NCBI GenBank assembly: GCA_035315885.1
Contig: DATFXM010000143.1
Location: 1-64,000, forward strand
Source of the DNA: DATFXM01 sp035315885
Lineage (GTDB): Bacteria; Acidobacteriota; Blastocatellia; UBA7656
DNA: 64,000 nucleotides
Direction of reading: 5' to 3'
The position numbers were made by a program, and so were the translations under genes. Of the stretch, positions 23,949 through 32,411 are shown in pieces; within the stretch, counting starts at the first letter, position 1; each line of letters starts with the position of its first letter. The notes below the pieces were generated by a model. It ran no database searches, was not told where the DNA came from, and saw only the letters and a list, made by a program, of their open reading frames with translations.

Positions 23949-24617
23949 ATGAGCGGCGAGAATTCGAAGGTGAATATCCTGCAGTTGATTCTGGTCCCGA
24001 GCATCATCACCCTGGCGATCACTATTTTACGGCTGGTAGGCGAGCTGCAGCACTGGGCTCCCAGGTTCTTTGATCGAACGGCAGGTGGCGGGGGCGCAAT
24101 CGTAGGCATTAGCTGGCTGCCCTTTTTGTTCGGCGGGTACTTCGCCTGGAAACTGCATAGCGCCGGCGAGTATCCTCCGTCAACTGCCCGACCCATCGTG
24201 TTCGCCCTGATTGGCATTGCGTTGATGATGTTGCCGGTGCCCGTGATAATTGTCTCCAAAGCCGCAGCGGGCTCGCCGGTGGCTCTCATTGCAATCGTAA
24301 TCGGCGCGCTGCTCGCGCTTTTGGTTCTCCCAAGAGGCTGGCCCTCTCTCTACAAAGTCCTGCTTGCGTACGGTTATGCGGCAAGAATCCCGGTTGCAAT
24401 AGTGATGTTGTTTGCAATCAAGGGAGACTGGAAGACCCACTACGACGTTGCTCCCAGGGATGACTTTCCGGCAATGCCTTGGGTAATGAAATGGTTTTGG
24501 ATCGGCGCATTGCCACAGTTGGTGTTATGGATAGCATTTACCGTGACCATGGGAATGCTTGTCGGTGGACTGGTGGTGGCAGGAAGGTCCCGCAAGACTG
24601 AGCCGGCAACCGCGTAA
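23949..24617 (+). CDS. Multi-pass membrane protein, paralogue 1
   Basis: I do not recognise the family. The 222-residue product has about five to six hydrophobic helices. It is paralogous to the gene at 25462. Both share LQLILVP, RxxGELxHWxPxxFD, WPSLxKVLLAYGxAxRIPxxIV and FAIKGxWxTHYD (the last in forms AIKGDWKTHYD and AMKGSWRTHYD), followed by a Pro-Gln-Leu helix (ALPQLVLWIAFTV). AAAGGAGATGAA precedes ATG 23949. The conserved polar residues between helices suggest a specific function rather than simple anchoring, but none is known to me. Confidence 0.7.
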   Translation: MSGENSKVNILQLILVPSIITLAITILRLVGELQHWAPRFFDRTAGGGGAIVGISWLPFLFGGYFAWKLHSAGEYPPSTARPIVFALIGIALMMLPVPVIIVSKAAAGSPVALIAIVIGALLALLVLPRGWPSLYKVLLAYGYAARIPVAIVMLFAIKGDWKTHYDVAPRDDFPAMPWVMKWFWIGALPQLVLWIAFTVTMGMLVGGLVVAGRSRKTEPATA

Positions 24618-24682
24618 GACCCGGACAGACGCGGACGGTGCAGGTCGGTTTTGCATCCTAGAAATCCTCTTTGAGGGGTCAA

Positions 24683-25447
24683 ATGCGTCGGAGCGCGATC
24701 TTATTGCTGACCACGCTTGTGCTAACTTTGGTCAGCCCGACGAGTCGGTCAATGAGCTCATTCAAGAGCGGCCAGATGCAATTTGAACGAGTGCGGACCG
24801 CGGCTCGCGAGAAAGAAGAGTCTCTCAAGAAAAGCCTGGCCGCAAAGAAGCTGCCCTACCCGCCGGCTTCAATTTTCGTTCGCGTGCTCAAGGCTGAGCG
24901 AGTGCTCGAGGTGTGGGCCGCACCGGCACCCCAACAGTCATATGTCCTTGCGATGCAGTACCGTCTGTGCGCCACGTCAGGAACGGTGGGCCCGAAAAGA
25001 AAGCAGGGTGATGCGCAGGTTCCGGAAGGCTTCTATCAGATCAACCGGTTCAATCCCCTGAGCAATTTCTATCTTTCGCTTGGACTCGACTACCCCAATA
25101 GATCCGACGAGATTCTGGGAAGCCGAGGGAAGTTGGGCGGAGACATTTTCATTCACGGCGGGTGCGCTACCATAGGCTGCATGCCCATCACCGATGACGG
25201 AATAAAAGAGCTGTACCTGTTGGCAGTCGAAGTCAGATCAAACGGTCAGGAGCGCATCCCGGTTCACATCTATCCAGCCCGGTTAGACAACCAGGGATTT
25301 GAGAAGTTGAAGAGGGACTATCGCACCAATCCTGGTCTCATCCAGTTTTGGGAACAACTAAAGCCCGGATACGATTTCTTTGAGAATCATCATCGGCCGC
25401 CTTCGGTGTCGGTCGACCAGAACGGACGCTACGTAATCAAGAGCTGA
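24683..25447 (+). CDS. YafK-like L,D-transpeptidase family protein
   Basis: Exported YkuD-fold protein of the YafK/DpaA type, a group containing enzymes that act on the peptidoglycan-lipoprotein link. The 254-residue product has a signal peptide (core about 4-20), then the catalytic domain with DIFIHGGCATIGCMPITD, i.e. the conserved HGxCxxxGCxP signature with the nucleophile Cys. GAGGGG lies 5 bases before ATG 24683; the longer TTG frame at 24671 is not needed. It sits between two paralogous membrane genes, with 65 and 14 bases of spacing, so the three may form one transcription unit. Confidence 0.85.
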   Translation: MRRSAILLLTTLVLTLVSPTSRSMSSFKSGQMQFERVRTAAREKEESLKKSLAAKKLPYPPASIFVRVLKAERVLEVWAAPAPQQSYVLAMQYRLCATSGTVGPKRKQGDAQVPEGFYQINRFNPLSNFYLSLGLDYPNRSDEILGSRGKLGGDIFIHGGCATIGCMPITDDGIKELYLLAVEVRSNGQERIPVHIYPARLDNQGFEKLKRDYRTNPGLIQFWEQLKPGYDFFENHHRPPSVSVDQNGRYVIKS

Positions 25448-25461
25448 TCCGAGGCAATCGC

Positions 25462-26157
25462 ATGGAATCAGGAGCTAGTAAGACCGGCCTTTCAACCGTG
25501 CAACTGATCCTTGTTCCCGCTCTGATATCGATCTGTGTAACTATCCTGCGTGTTTACGGAGAACTGCACCACTGGTCACCCGCATGGTTTGATACAGGGC
25601 AGCGCGGCACGGTGCCGAGTGGCACGACGTGGGTCATAGGAATAACGTGGCTCGCTGCGCCCTTCGGTGTTTACTTCGCATTCAAGTTGTTGCGGGCCGG
25701 CCTCGGCCCAAAAACATATGCGCGCGCTGTAGGCCTGAGCATGCTGGGTGTGGTGGTGTGGCTTGCGGCCAGTGAGATCATTCGCCGCTGGCAGCCGCTC
25801 AGCTTCCCCCCGATTCTGTTGCTCATCTGGCTCGCAATTGTGCTTGGGACACTGGTGGCCGCTCCAGCATGGCCGTCGCTGTTCAAGGTTCTGCTCGCAT
25901 ATGGGTTTGCCTCCAGAATACCCTCCACCATCGTGTACTTCCTGGCGATGAAAGGAAGTTGGAGGACCCACTACGACTACGTAGGAATTGACGTAGCAGA
26001 CGCGATGAGCTTCTGGCCAAAATTTCTGTGGCTGGCGTTCTTTCCTCAGTTGATCTTCTGGGTCAGCTTCACAGTCCTGGTTGGACTGCTGTTGGGTAGT
26101 CTCTCCGCGTTCCTACTCTCCTTGCGGAAGGCCGAGCGGGTTCCCGCGCAAAGCTGA
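25462..26157 (+). CDS. Multi-pass membrane protein, paralogue 2
   Basis: A 231-residue membrane protein with about five to six helices, clearly related to the product at 23949. The shared blocks are LILVPALISI, RVYGELHHWSP, WPSLFKVLLAYGFASRIP, AMKGSWRTHYD and FPQLIFW. It starts 14 bases after the YafK-like gene. The paralogues differ most in the loop after the second helix. The function is unknown; cell-envelope work with the transpeptidase-like neighbour is an inference from position. Confidence 0.7.
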   Translation: MESGASKTGLSTVQLILVPALISICVTILRVYGELHHWSPAWFDTGQRGTVPSGTTWVIGITWLAAPFGVYFAFKLLRAGLGPKTYARAVGLSMLGVVVWLAASEIIRRWQPLSFPPILLLIWLAIVLGTLVAAPAWPSLFKVLLAYGFASRIPSTIVYFLAMKGSWRTHYDYVGIDVADAMSFWPKFLWLAFFPQLIFWVSFTVLVGLLLGSLSAFLLSLRKAERVPAQS

Positions 26158-26238
26158 CCGGAAGATTCTGCTTCTGTCAGGTGACGGCTTTCAGGTGACG
26201 ACGTTCCGCGGGACGCGACGGACTCTGACCATCTCCTG

Positions 26239-27567
26239 TCAGTCGTAGTACTCGAGGCCCAGGTGAGTGATCAACTCCTCACCTCTCAGATGCCTCAATG
26301 TATTCTTCAGCTTCATAAGCTGAATAAACAGGTCGTGCTCGGGATAGAGTCCTGGAGCGGTCATCGGACTCTTGAAATAAAATGACAGCCACTCCTGAAT
26401 CCCTTTCATTCCCGCTCGCTTTGCGAGATCCAGCAATAGAGCGAGATCAAGCACGATGGGCGCTGCAAGAATCGAGTCTCGGCAAAGAAAATCCACTTTG
26501 ATCTGCATCGGATAGCCGAGCCAGCCAAAGATGTCGATGTTGTCCCACCCTTCCTTGTTATCTCCTCGCGGCGGGTAGTAGTTGATTCTCACGATGTGGC
26601 TGAAGTCTTTGTACAGAGCCGGGTACACATCCGGTTGAAGGATATACTCGAGCACCGACAGCTTTGATTCCTCCTTGGTCTTGAACGATTCAGGATCGTC
26701 GAGCACCTCGCCATCGCGGTTCCCCAGTATATTTGTTGAGAACCAACCGTGCAGACCGAGCAATCTTGACTTCAAACCGGGGGCGATGATCGTCTTCATC
26801 AGAGTCTGGCCGGTCTTGAAGTCTTTTCCACAAATCGGGAGTCCTTGATCGTTTGCAAGCTTTGTCAGCGCCGGTATGTCCACCGTCAGATTCGGAGCGC
26901 CGTTCGCGAACGGTACTCCCGACTTCAACGCGGCGTATGCATAGACCATCGACGGCGCGATTGCAGGACTGTTCTGACGCATTGCCTCTTCGAAAGATTT
27001 CAGGTCGTCGTGCTCTCGGCTTGGGGTCATGAAAATCTCGGTGGATGCGCACCAGATCATCACCACCCGATCGCATTCGTTAGAATGCTTGAAGCTCTTT
27101 ATATCGGCCATCAACTGCTCAGCGAGCTCCATCTTGTTCGCGCCGCTCTTCACATGAGTTCCGTTCAACCGCTTAACGTACTGTTGATCGAAAACCGCTT
27201 TCATGGGTTTGATCGACTGGAGAGGCTCTTTGATCTGATTCACCAGATCGCGCTCAAGAACTCCGGCGTGAATCGCCGACTCGTACGCATCCTCTTCGAA
27301 AATGTCCCAAGCACCGAACACCAGGTCAGCAAGCGGCGCAATCGGGACGAAATCCTTGATCAACGGAACGCGGTTTTCGGTTCGCTTGCCCAACCGAATC
27401 GTTCCCATCTGCGTGAGCGATCCGATCGGCTCGGCAAGTCGGCGTTTAATCGCTTCGACACCTGCAATGAACGTAGTGCTTACGGCTCCCAACCCGACAA
27501 GCAACACCCCAAGTTTGCCCTTAGGCTCGTCGATCAGGACGTTTCTCTTTTGATCTTTGGACGACAT
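26239..27567 (-). CDS. Inositol-3-phosphate synthase (Ino1 family)
   Basis: NAD-dependent enzyme converting glucose-6-phosphate to myo-inositol-3-phosphate, the entry to inositol lipids and solutes. The 442-residue product has the Rossmann start LGVLLVGLGAVSTTFIAGV, a central GKDFKTGQTLMKTIIAPGLKSR block, the SxNILGNRDGEVLDDP motif and the DFLCRDSILAAP segment. All are characteristic of bacterial/archaeal Ino1. GGAAGGGG precedes ATG 27567. It stands alone; no inositol-phosphatase is adjacent, but a GDPD gene lies 1 kb downstream in the same direction. Confidence 0.93.
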   Translation of the reverse strand: MSSKDQKRNVLIDEPKGKLGVLLVGLGAVSTTFIAGVEAIKRRLAEPIGSLTQMGTIRLGKRTENRVPLIKDFVPIAPLADLVFGAWDIFEEDAYESAIHAGVLERDLVNQIKEPLQSIKPMKAVFDQQYVKRLNGTHVKSGANKMELAEQLMADIKSFKHSNECDRVVMIWCASTEIFMTPSREHDDLKSFEEAMRQNSPAIAPSMVYAYAALKSGVPFANGAPNLTVDIPALTKLANDQGLPICGKDFKTGQTLMKTIIAPGLKSRLLGLHGWFSTNILGNRDGEVLDDPESFKTKEESKLSVLEYILQPDVYPALYKDFSHIVRINYYPPRGDNKEGWDNIDIFGWLGYPMQIKVDFLCRDSILAAPIVLDLALLLDLAKRAGMKGIQEWLSFYFKSPMTAPGLYPEHDLFIQLMKLKNTLRHLRGEELITHLGLEYYD

Positions 27568-27688
27568 AGATATCCCCTTCCGGAAAGTCGATGGTTAACT
27601 CGCATGTTGGACAATTAGATCAGACCGGAGCCGCGCAGGTCTTGTGTTTTGTTGCGGAGTTTTAGCGACCGGTTGCCGAATCGATCCG

Positions 27689-28606
27689 TCAGTCGTGAGT
27701 TCCGCTTTCCGGCTGGCAGCTTTCTCGAAAAGCGCGGGGGGTGAGGCCAGTAACTGACCTGAAGACTTTGGTGAAGTGACTTTGGCTCTGGTAGCCCACC
27801 ATCGCCGCTATTTCGCTGATGGGCTTTCGCGTCTGCGCCAAAAGCGTGCGCGCACGCTCCAGCCTGATGCTCGCCAAAAAAGCGCCCGGCGTCATGCCGG
27901 TGACCTGCTTGAAAAGACGCGCGAAATGATACTCCGACAGATACGCCGCCGCCGCGATCTCTTCCAGGCCAAGCTCCCGCGAGTAGTTGTCGTGCATGAA
28001 TTCGATCGCACGGCGCAATCTTCGATCAACTGGTCCGGCACGAGACATCTCTATGCTCGGCGACTTCCGAACCGCAAACTGCGAGCGCAGCAGGTGAACA
28101 AGCATCTGGCCAACAAGCGCCTCCAGCATCTGCGTGCGTCCGGGCCTCGATTGTGACGCCTCCGCCCGAATTGATAAGGCCAGCGCGAACAGACTCTCAT
28201 CCAACACTACCTTGTCGGTAAAGACTACTGCCGGGCCGTTGCTCGCGAGGCCCGCCTTCGACAGCGCTTCATAAACCAACGCCGGGCAAATGCTCACCGA
28301 AAGGAACTCGACGGTGCGCGAACGGGCCGAATGTGTTTCTCCAACGCCAGTCAGAAGCGTCTGTCCGGACAAGGCAGTCAAGTCACTGGCGCCCACCGTT
28401 GCGTTCAGCTCGCCAGTGAGGATGGTCGTGATTGTGAACGCCGAATGAGAGTGAGGTTCGAACTCGCATCCTGCCGCAACAAAGTGCCGGATCGAGAAGT
28501 CGGACGTTGCAATGAAGATCTGCCGGGTAGTTTCTTCGTGGCCCGGATCTGTGCCGGACCGCAGCGAAGTATCAGTTTTTCCAGTGAGCCGTTCCAACAC
28601 AGGCAT
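27689..28606 (-). CDS. AraC-family transcriptional regulator
   Basis: A 305-residue regulator with an N-terminal cupin-like sensor (FEPHSHSAFTITTILTGE, VGETHSA) and a C-terminal double HTH (LEEIAAAAYLSEYHFARLFKQVTGMTPG and ISEIAAMVGYQSQSHFTKVFRSVTGLTPR). ATG 28606 overlaps the TAA stop of the upstream GDPD as TAATG and has GGGAG 3 bases before, so the two are translationally coupled. The longer frame reading back through the GDPD gene is not real. The ligand is not known; coupling suggests a response to glycerophosphodiester or lipid breakdown products. Confidence 0.9.
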   Translation of the reverse strand: MPVLERLTGKTDTSLRSGTDPGHEETTRQIFIATSDFSIRHFVAAGCEFEPHSHSAFTITTILTGELNATVGASDLTALSGQTLLTGVGETHSARSRTVEFLSVSICPALVYEALSKAGLASNGPAVVFTDKVVLDESLFALALSIRAEASQSRPGRTQMLEALVGQMLVHLLRSQFAVRKSPSIEMSRAGPVDRRLRRAIEFMHDNYSRELGLEEIAAAAYLSEYHFARLFKQVTGMTPGAFLASIRLERARTLLAQTRKPISEIAAMVGYQSQSHFTKVFRSVTGLTPRAFRESCQPESGTHD

Positions 28607-29532
28607 TATCTCCCAGACCGAGCCCGTTTGCGCAACCGTCCGGCGCGAAGCCGCTCGCGAATAGGAATCTTTCCACCGCCCGCCTCCAGTACCTGCGTGA
28701 GCCTGTTTGGAAAGTTGGTAATAATTGCATCCACTCCGGCGGCGGCCAATCTGCGCATAATCAATTTGCTGTTGACCGTCCAAACTAAAATCGGTATCTC
28801 CCGCCGGTGCAATGCATCGATCATCCGCGGCGTCGCAAGACCAAACGGCAACGCGGCTTCCTTAGCTCGAGACTGTTCCAGTGCACGAATGACTGACCTC
28901 ACTCCTATCGTGGCCGGATGAGCAAGCGAGAACAGCGCACCCGTTCGAATTCGATCGTCCAGGCTGCCGGCCTGCTCTATCAAATCGTGATCAAACGAGA
29001 TGACTCGCGCTTGCTCTTCCATGCGAAAGTCGCGAATCAAGTTGATCACCATCGGCAGCAGGGGACGCGTGGTCTTCGGCCATCCTTTTAGCTCAATGAA
29101 CAAGCGTTTCAGATTGGCGCGGCGAGCCAGATCCAGAACGTCTTCCAAGACGGGTACGTGCTCTGCTGAGGCGCCGGTGTTCGGAAGCTTGTAGGCCGCG
29201 CTGCAAGAGTCGATTTCTGACCGCAGCCTCGGACGCGTTCGCAACCGGCGTTTGAACCAGGAGCCCGCATCCATGCGTCTGAAATCCTCGGCGGTGAACC
29301 GCGAGACTTGTCCCCGCGAGTTCGTGGTGCGATCGACTCGCAGATCGTGCATCACTACCGCGCGGCCGTCGGCCGATAGCTGCACATCCAACTCGATCCC
29401 GTCTACGCCAAGCGACACCGCAAGCTTGAATGCGCTCATGGTGTTCTCCGGTGCGAGTCCCGAAGCACCTCGGTGAGCAATTACCAGCGGTTTCGCCGTT
29501 GGCTTCAAAACAGTGGAGCGATCTTCTATCAC
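28606..29532 (-). CDS. Glycerophosphodiester phosphodiesterase (GDPD family)
   Basis: Hydrolyses glycerophosphodiesters to glycerol-3-phosphate and an alcohol. The 308-residue product has the family motifs AHRGASGLAPENT (residues about 18-30), GIELDVQLSADGRAVVMHD (metal-binding E/D and catalytic H), and later FIELKG and VWTVNS. No signal peptide is seen, so it is probably cytoplasmic. The start is a GTG at 29532 without a clear Shine-Dalgarno; a TTG nine codons in is an alternative. The C-terminus is Arg-rich. It ends in the TAATG overlap with the AraC gene. Confidence 0.9.
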   Translation of the reverse strand: MIEDRSTVLKPTAKPLVIAHRGASGLAPENTMSAFKLAVSLGVDGIELDVQLSADGRAVVMHDLRVDRTTNSRGQVSRFTAEDFRRMDAGSWFKRRLRTRPRLRSEIDSCSAAYKLPNTGASAEHVPVLEDVLDLARRANLKRLFIELKGWPKTTRPLLPMVINLIRDFRMEEQARVISFDHDLIEQAGSLDDRIRTGALFSLAHPATIGVRSVIRALEQSRAKEAALPFGLATPRMIDALHRREIPILVWTVNSKLIMRRLAAAGVDAIITNFPNRLTQVLEAGGGKIPIRERLRAGRLRKRARSGR

Positions 29533-29572
29533 GAGGAGAATTCGAGGAGCTTAGGAGGAATGAATGAGGACG

Positions 29573-30043
29573 CTATCTCAGGGCGGTTCCCGCGCGAACC
29601 GCTATTTTTTCTGCCTTCTGGCACTCGGCGCAAATCCCAAAGATGCGATGGCTGTGATGAAGTGGCTTGAAACGATACTTCTTTACGATTTCATCCTGCA
29701 GGTGCTCTATTTGTTCGTTGTAAAACTCAATCAGCGCGCCGCAATTGGTGCAGATCAGATGATCGTGATGACTGTGCTTATAATCGTGTTCGTAAAGCGT
29801 TCGGCCATCGTGAAACTCGAGCTCTCGCGCGAGTCCGCACTCTTTCAACAGTTTCAACGTGCGATAGACCGTCGTGAATCCAACCGTGGGGTCCTTTGCC
29901 TTCACAAGCGCGTACAAGTCTTCACTCGAAACATGCCCCTCAGTGTCCAGAAACACGTCGAGAATCAGATCGCGCTGCGACGTACGCTTCAGACGCTCGC
30001 GTCTCAAATGTTCGTGGAATAGCTGTGTTTCTTCGCGCTCCAT
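29573..30043 (-). CDS. fur: Fur-family ferric uptake regulator
   Basis: Iron-responsive (or related metal) repressor. The 156-residue product has the winged helix (RTSQRDLILDVFLDTEGHVSSEDLYALVK, TTVYRTLKLLKECGL) and a metal-binding domain with DYKHSHHDHLICTNCG and a second pair CAEC, i.e. structural-zinc cysteines plus regulatory His ligands. ATG 30043 is fixed by the promoter at 30059-30086, because the upstream GTG start of the same frame would lie inside the -10 box. AAGGA sits 4 bases before the ATG. The adjacent porin/flavoprotein cluster carries a Fur-box-like palindrome, which fits iron control. A zinc or peroxide regulator of the same family cannot be excluded from sequence alone. Confidence 0.9.
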   Translation of the reverse strand: MEREETQLFHEHLRRERLKRTSQRDLILDVFLDTEGHVSSEDLYALVKAKDPTVGFTTVYRTLKLLKECGLARELEFHDGRTLYEHDYKHSHHDHLICTNCGALIEFYNEQIEHLQDEIVKKYRFKPLHHSHRIFGICAECQKAEKIAVRAGTALR

Positions 30044-30058
30044 CGGGTCCTTGGGTGA

Positions 30059-30086
30059 ATTATACACCACCCGACGCGCGCTTCAA
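30059..30086 (-). promoter_or_regulatory. fur promoter
   Basis: On the minus strand TTGAAG (30081-30086), 16 bases, perfect TATAAT (30059-30064). The leader before ATG 30043 is about 9 bases. Confidence 0.7.
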
Positions 30087-30119
30087 CTTGGGCCGGGCAA
30101 TACAATAAAATTTAAGAAT

Positions 30120-30749
30120 CTATACCTGCTCGACAACGATAGTCTGTGGTTGAGTTGCCACGGTTACTCTGGCAGGCTGCGGAACCCAGAGATCGGTGAT
30201 ACAAATAGCGATCATCGTCAGCGCCGATAAACCTATTGACGCCGCCCCAACGTAAAGGAGTGGCGCCGTCTTGACAGAGGCGTACCGGACCAGCCAGGGC
30301 GCCGACAAGAAAACGATGATTCCCCCAAATGAACCCACGTAGTTCGAGAGCTTGACCCACCTGGCTGCGCGAGTCCGCATCAGAAAATGAGCCAGCACCA
30401 ACATGACTACCGGCAATTCGAATACGTGCGGATGGGTCGCATCAAGCAAGGCGGTAAAGCTGTTGACGCGCGCTGCCGAAGCCTCGTCCTCGAAGGGCAG
30501 ATTCTCTACCTCCCCACTCGCGCCAGCAAGCTCGGTATCTGACGTCGCACTATCGGTCCCAACCGGACGCGGAGTATCTGCGGCCGTTGCGTCAGGCCCG
30601 TAGCGCCTGACCACTCCTCCCTTCAATCGCCCCATCTTGTCGTAGACATTCAGCTCCGCAACCGAGAAAGCTGCAAGCATCGTGAGCATGAAAAGAGTTA
30701 TGAGAACTTTGGTACTGGTATCACTCTTTGAAAGCGGATATGGCGTCAT
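30120..30749 (-). CDS. Four-helix membrane protein of the ApbE/FMN cluster
   Basis: A 209-residue membrane protein that I cannot assign to a known family. It has one helix near residues 13-31 (VLITLFMLTMLAAFSVAEL), a soluble acidic loop of about 75 residues, and three helices (about 105-125, 135-152 and 160-182). The short motif DATHPHVFELPVVMLVLAHFLMRT carries two His residues at a membrane boundary, and a second His lies inside the helix (LAHFLM), a pattern that could bind haem or another cofactor. Its ATG (30749) overlaps the apbE stop as ATGA with AGCAGG upstream, so it is tightly coupled to apbE. An electron-transfer role beside a flavoprotein is a plausible inference. Confidence 0.65.
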   Translation of the reverse strand: MTPYPLSKSDTSTKVLITLFMLTMLAAFSVAELNVYDKMGRLKGGVVRRYGPDATAADTPRPVGTDSATSDTELAGASGEVENLPFEDEASAARVNSFTALLDATHPHVFELPVVMLVLAHFLMRTRAARWVKLSNYVGSFGGIIVFLSAPWLVRYASVKTAPLLYVGAASIGLSALTMIAICITDLWVPQPARVTVATQPQTIVVEQV

Positions 30750-31753
30750 CCTGCTAACTCCCATTGGTCTCGACTCGTACGCTCGACCGCGTCGCCTGGC
30801 GACGTAAACTGTAATGACGAGGAATGCTCGATGTAAACTTCCGGACCGCCTTCAGAAACAACGGTCAATGAATCCAACGACCAGCCGTTAAGGTCGCAAC
30901 GAACTGTAGCCTCGCTACAACCATCGAGTAGTAGCATCTTCGAAATTACCTCTGCCCGCGCGGCGGAGGCACAAACCGCCGTGGCGGACTTGACCCCCTG
31001 AACCGGCATCCCGGTGCGCGGGTCGATGACATGCGAAAAAGTGCGTCCATCAATCTCGAAGAATTGCTCGCGAGTTCCAGATGTAGAGAGGCATTGATTG
31101 TCGAGCAGCAACGAACCAACGAGGCGTGCTCGATTTTCCGGATGGAGGATTCCGACGCGGTGCAACGCGCCCGCCGACCGAATGATGCTTGCAAGACTGC
31201 TCCTGCCGGCATTGATGAAGGCCCTCTCGCAACCGTAAGACTGAATGATCTCCCTGGCGCGGTCCACGGCGTAACCTTTGACGAATCCACCCAGATCAAG
31301 CGCAACGCCCCGGTCCAGGAATCGGATACTGCGACGACGGCGATCGAGGACTACGAGATCAGGATTGCAGAGACCCTGTGCTTTGTGGATCTCCGTATCC
31401 GCAGGGACGCAGCCGTTGCGCGCCGCGCGCTCCCACGTTTGCACGAGCGGCGAAAGCCCCGGAGAAAAGCACCCTCCCGACCGCGCCGAGTATTCGAGGG
31501 CGCTGGACACGACTCGGAAAAACTCGTCGGAAACGGGCATGTCCTTTGTTGCTGCTTGGCGGTTTATCAGAGCGAGCTCGCTGCACTCATCGAACCTGCT
31601 GAACATGTTCTCCAGTCGCTTGAATTCAAGCATCGAGCGGTCGATAGCCTCGTCGCCGCTGTGATCCAGCGTCCAAACGGAGATTTCAACCACCGTGCCC
31701 ATCAGGTATTCGGCGTGGCACGCTTTGATCAGCTCTTGTACAACGCCTCGCAT
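30746..31753 (-). CDS. apbE: FAD:protein FMN transferase (ApbE)
   Basis: Transfers FMN from FAD onto a threonine of target flavoproteins, outside the cytoplasm in known cases. The 335-residue product has the family blocks MGTVVEISVW, FSRFDECSELALIN, DLGGFVKGYAVDRA and THVIDPRTG-type HVIDPRTGMP, where the Asp/Thr coordinate Mg. No clear signal peptide is seen; ATG 31753 was chosen and a TTG at 31783 is possible. It overlaps the end of the FMN-binding gene, its likely substrate, by about 25 bases and is followed by a coupled membrane gene. Confidence 0.92.
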   Translation of the reverse strand: MRGVVQELIKACHAEYLMGTVVEISVWTLDHSGDEAIDRSMLEFKRLENMFSRFDECSELALINRQAATKDMPVSDEFFRVVSSALEYSARSGGCFSPGLSPLVQTWERAARNGCVPADTEIHKAQGLCNPDLVVLDRRRRSIRFLDRGVALDLGGFVKGYAVDRAREIIQSYGCERAFINAGRSSLASIIRSAGALHRVGILHPENRARLVGSLLLDNQCLSTSGTREQFFEIDGRTFSHVIDPRTGMPVQGVKSATAVCASAARAEVISKMLLLDGCSEATVRCDLNGWSLDSLTVVSEGGPEVYIEHSSSLQFTSPGDAVERTSRDQWELAG

Positions 31754-32289
31754 ATCAACAATGCTTTCTTCGCTCCGCGACAAAACGCTCTAGACGAAAG
31801 GGTCGCGCCGGTAACTCCGATTATATCCGAACCTATCAGCAGACGATCTCGAGAAGATTTTCCGCGAAACTGGTTGGTGAAACGCGGGTCCTCGACTTCC
31901 CAACCGCGGCTTTCTCGAAAAACCATCAGCGCCACTCGTTGTATTCGAAAATCCCCGGATATGCCAACGATGAACGTGATGAACTGTTCCTTCCCGATTT
32001 CGTTCAGGATCATCGCGTAGCCTTCAGTCGCGTCGCCGCTGACTCCGCGATACACAATCTGTTTGGAGCTTCTGAGCCTCACACCGAGTGACCGCTCAAC
32101 CTGAACCAACTGTGCGGATGAGAGCTCCTTCTCGTCTTTGACTATTGTCTTGGCGTTGGGAAATATAACCTTCAACGCGCGGTCTTCGGTCAGGTAGACC
32201 CGCTCCTGCCCGAAAACGCTGGCCGGAAAACCCAGCCCAAGCGCCCCTCCCGCGATCACTACCCTGCTGATGAATTCTCTCCGCTTCAT
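31729..32289 (-). CDS. Exported FMN-binding domain flavoprotein (ApbE substrate)
   Basis: A 186-residue protein of the NqrC/RnfG-type FMN-binding family. Residues 1-27 form a twin-arginine-like signal (KRREFIS followed by a hydrophobic GGALGLGF stretch). The domain ends in GVTGATLSSRA, matching the (S/T)GATxSS flavinylation motif with T163 as the attachment residue. The surrounding order (flavoprotein then apbE) is the standard maturation pair. ATG 32289 is taken as start because it opens the signal sequence; the Shine-Dalgarno is weak, so translation may depend on the upstream transcript. Preceded by the porin gene 122 bases upstream. Confidence 0.88.
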   Translation of the reverse strand: MKRREFISRVVIAGGALGLGFPASVFGQERVYLTEDRALKVIFPNAKTIVKDEKELSSAQLVQVERSLGVRLRSSKQIVYRGVSGDATEGYAMILNEIGKEQFITFIVGISGDFRIQRVALMVFRESRGWEVEDPRFTNQFRGKSSRDRLLIGSDIIGVTGATLSSRAFCRGAKKALLICEALYKS

Positions 32290-32373
32290 TGTTGTTCGTA
32301 GCCTTCCGCTATCGGGCTCCCCGCTACCCCGTATGGCTTTGACCTCCGCTGGGCACGGCAAAAAGTGGCGCGA

Positions 32374-32393
32374 CCCGGTGAGTCAACACCGGG
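32374..32393 (-). other. Hairpin between the porin and FMN-binding genes
   Basis: On the minus strand CCCGGTG, loop TTGACT, CACCGGG, then TCGCGCCACTTTTTG. The T run is 8 bases after the stem, so this may be a weak terminator or an mRNA-stability element that lowers expression downstream of the porin. Confidence 0.45.
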
Positions 32394-32411
32394 CGGCGAG
32401 TCTTCGTTTAC

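Noticed and set aside
29548..29566. AGGAGGAATG on the plus strand suggesting a gene start
   Set aside because: The frame that follows is only 35 codons long and is antisense to fur, with no protein features.
29582..29611. Hairpin GCGGTTC/GAACCGC followed by TATTTTTT, facing the plus strand
   Set aside because: It lies inside the 3' end of fur, which is on the minus strand, and no plus-strand gene ends here, so the terminator appearance is probably chance.
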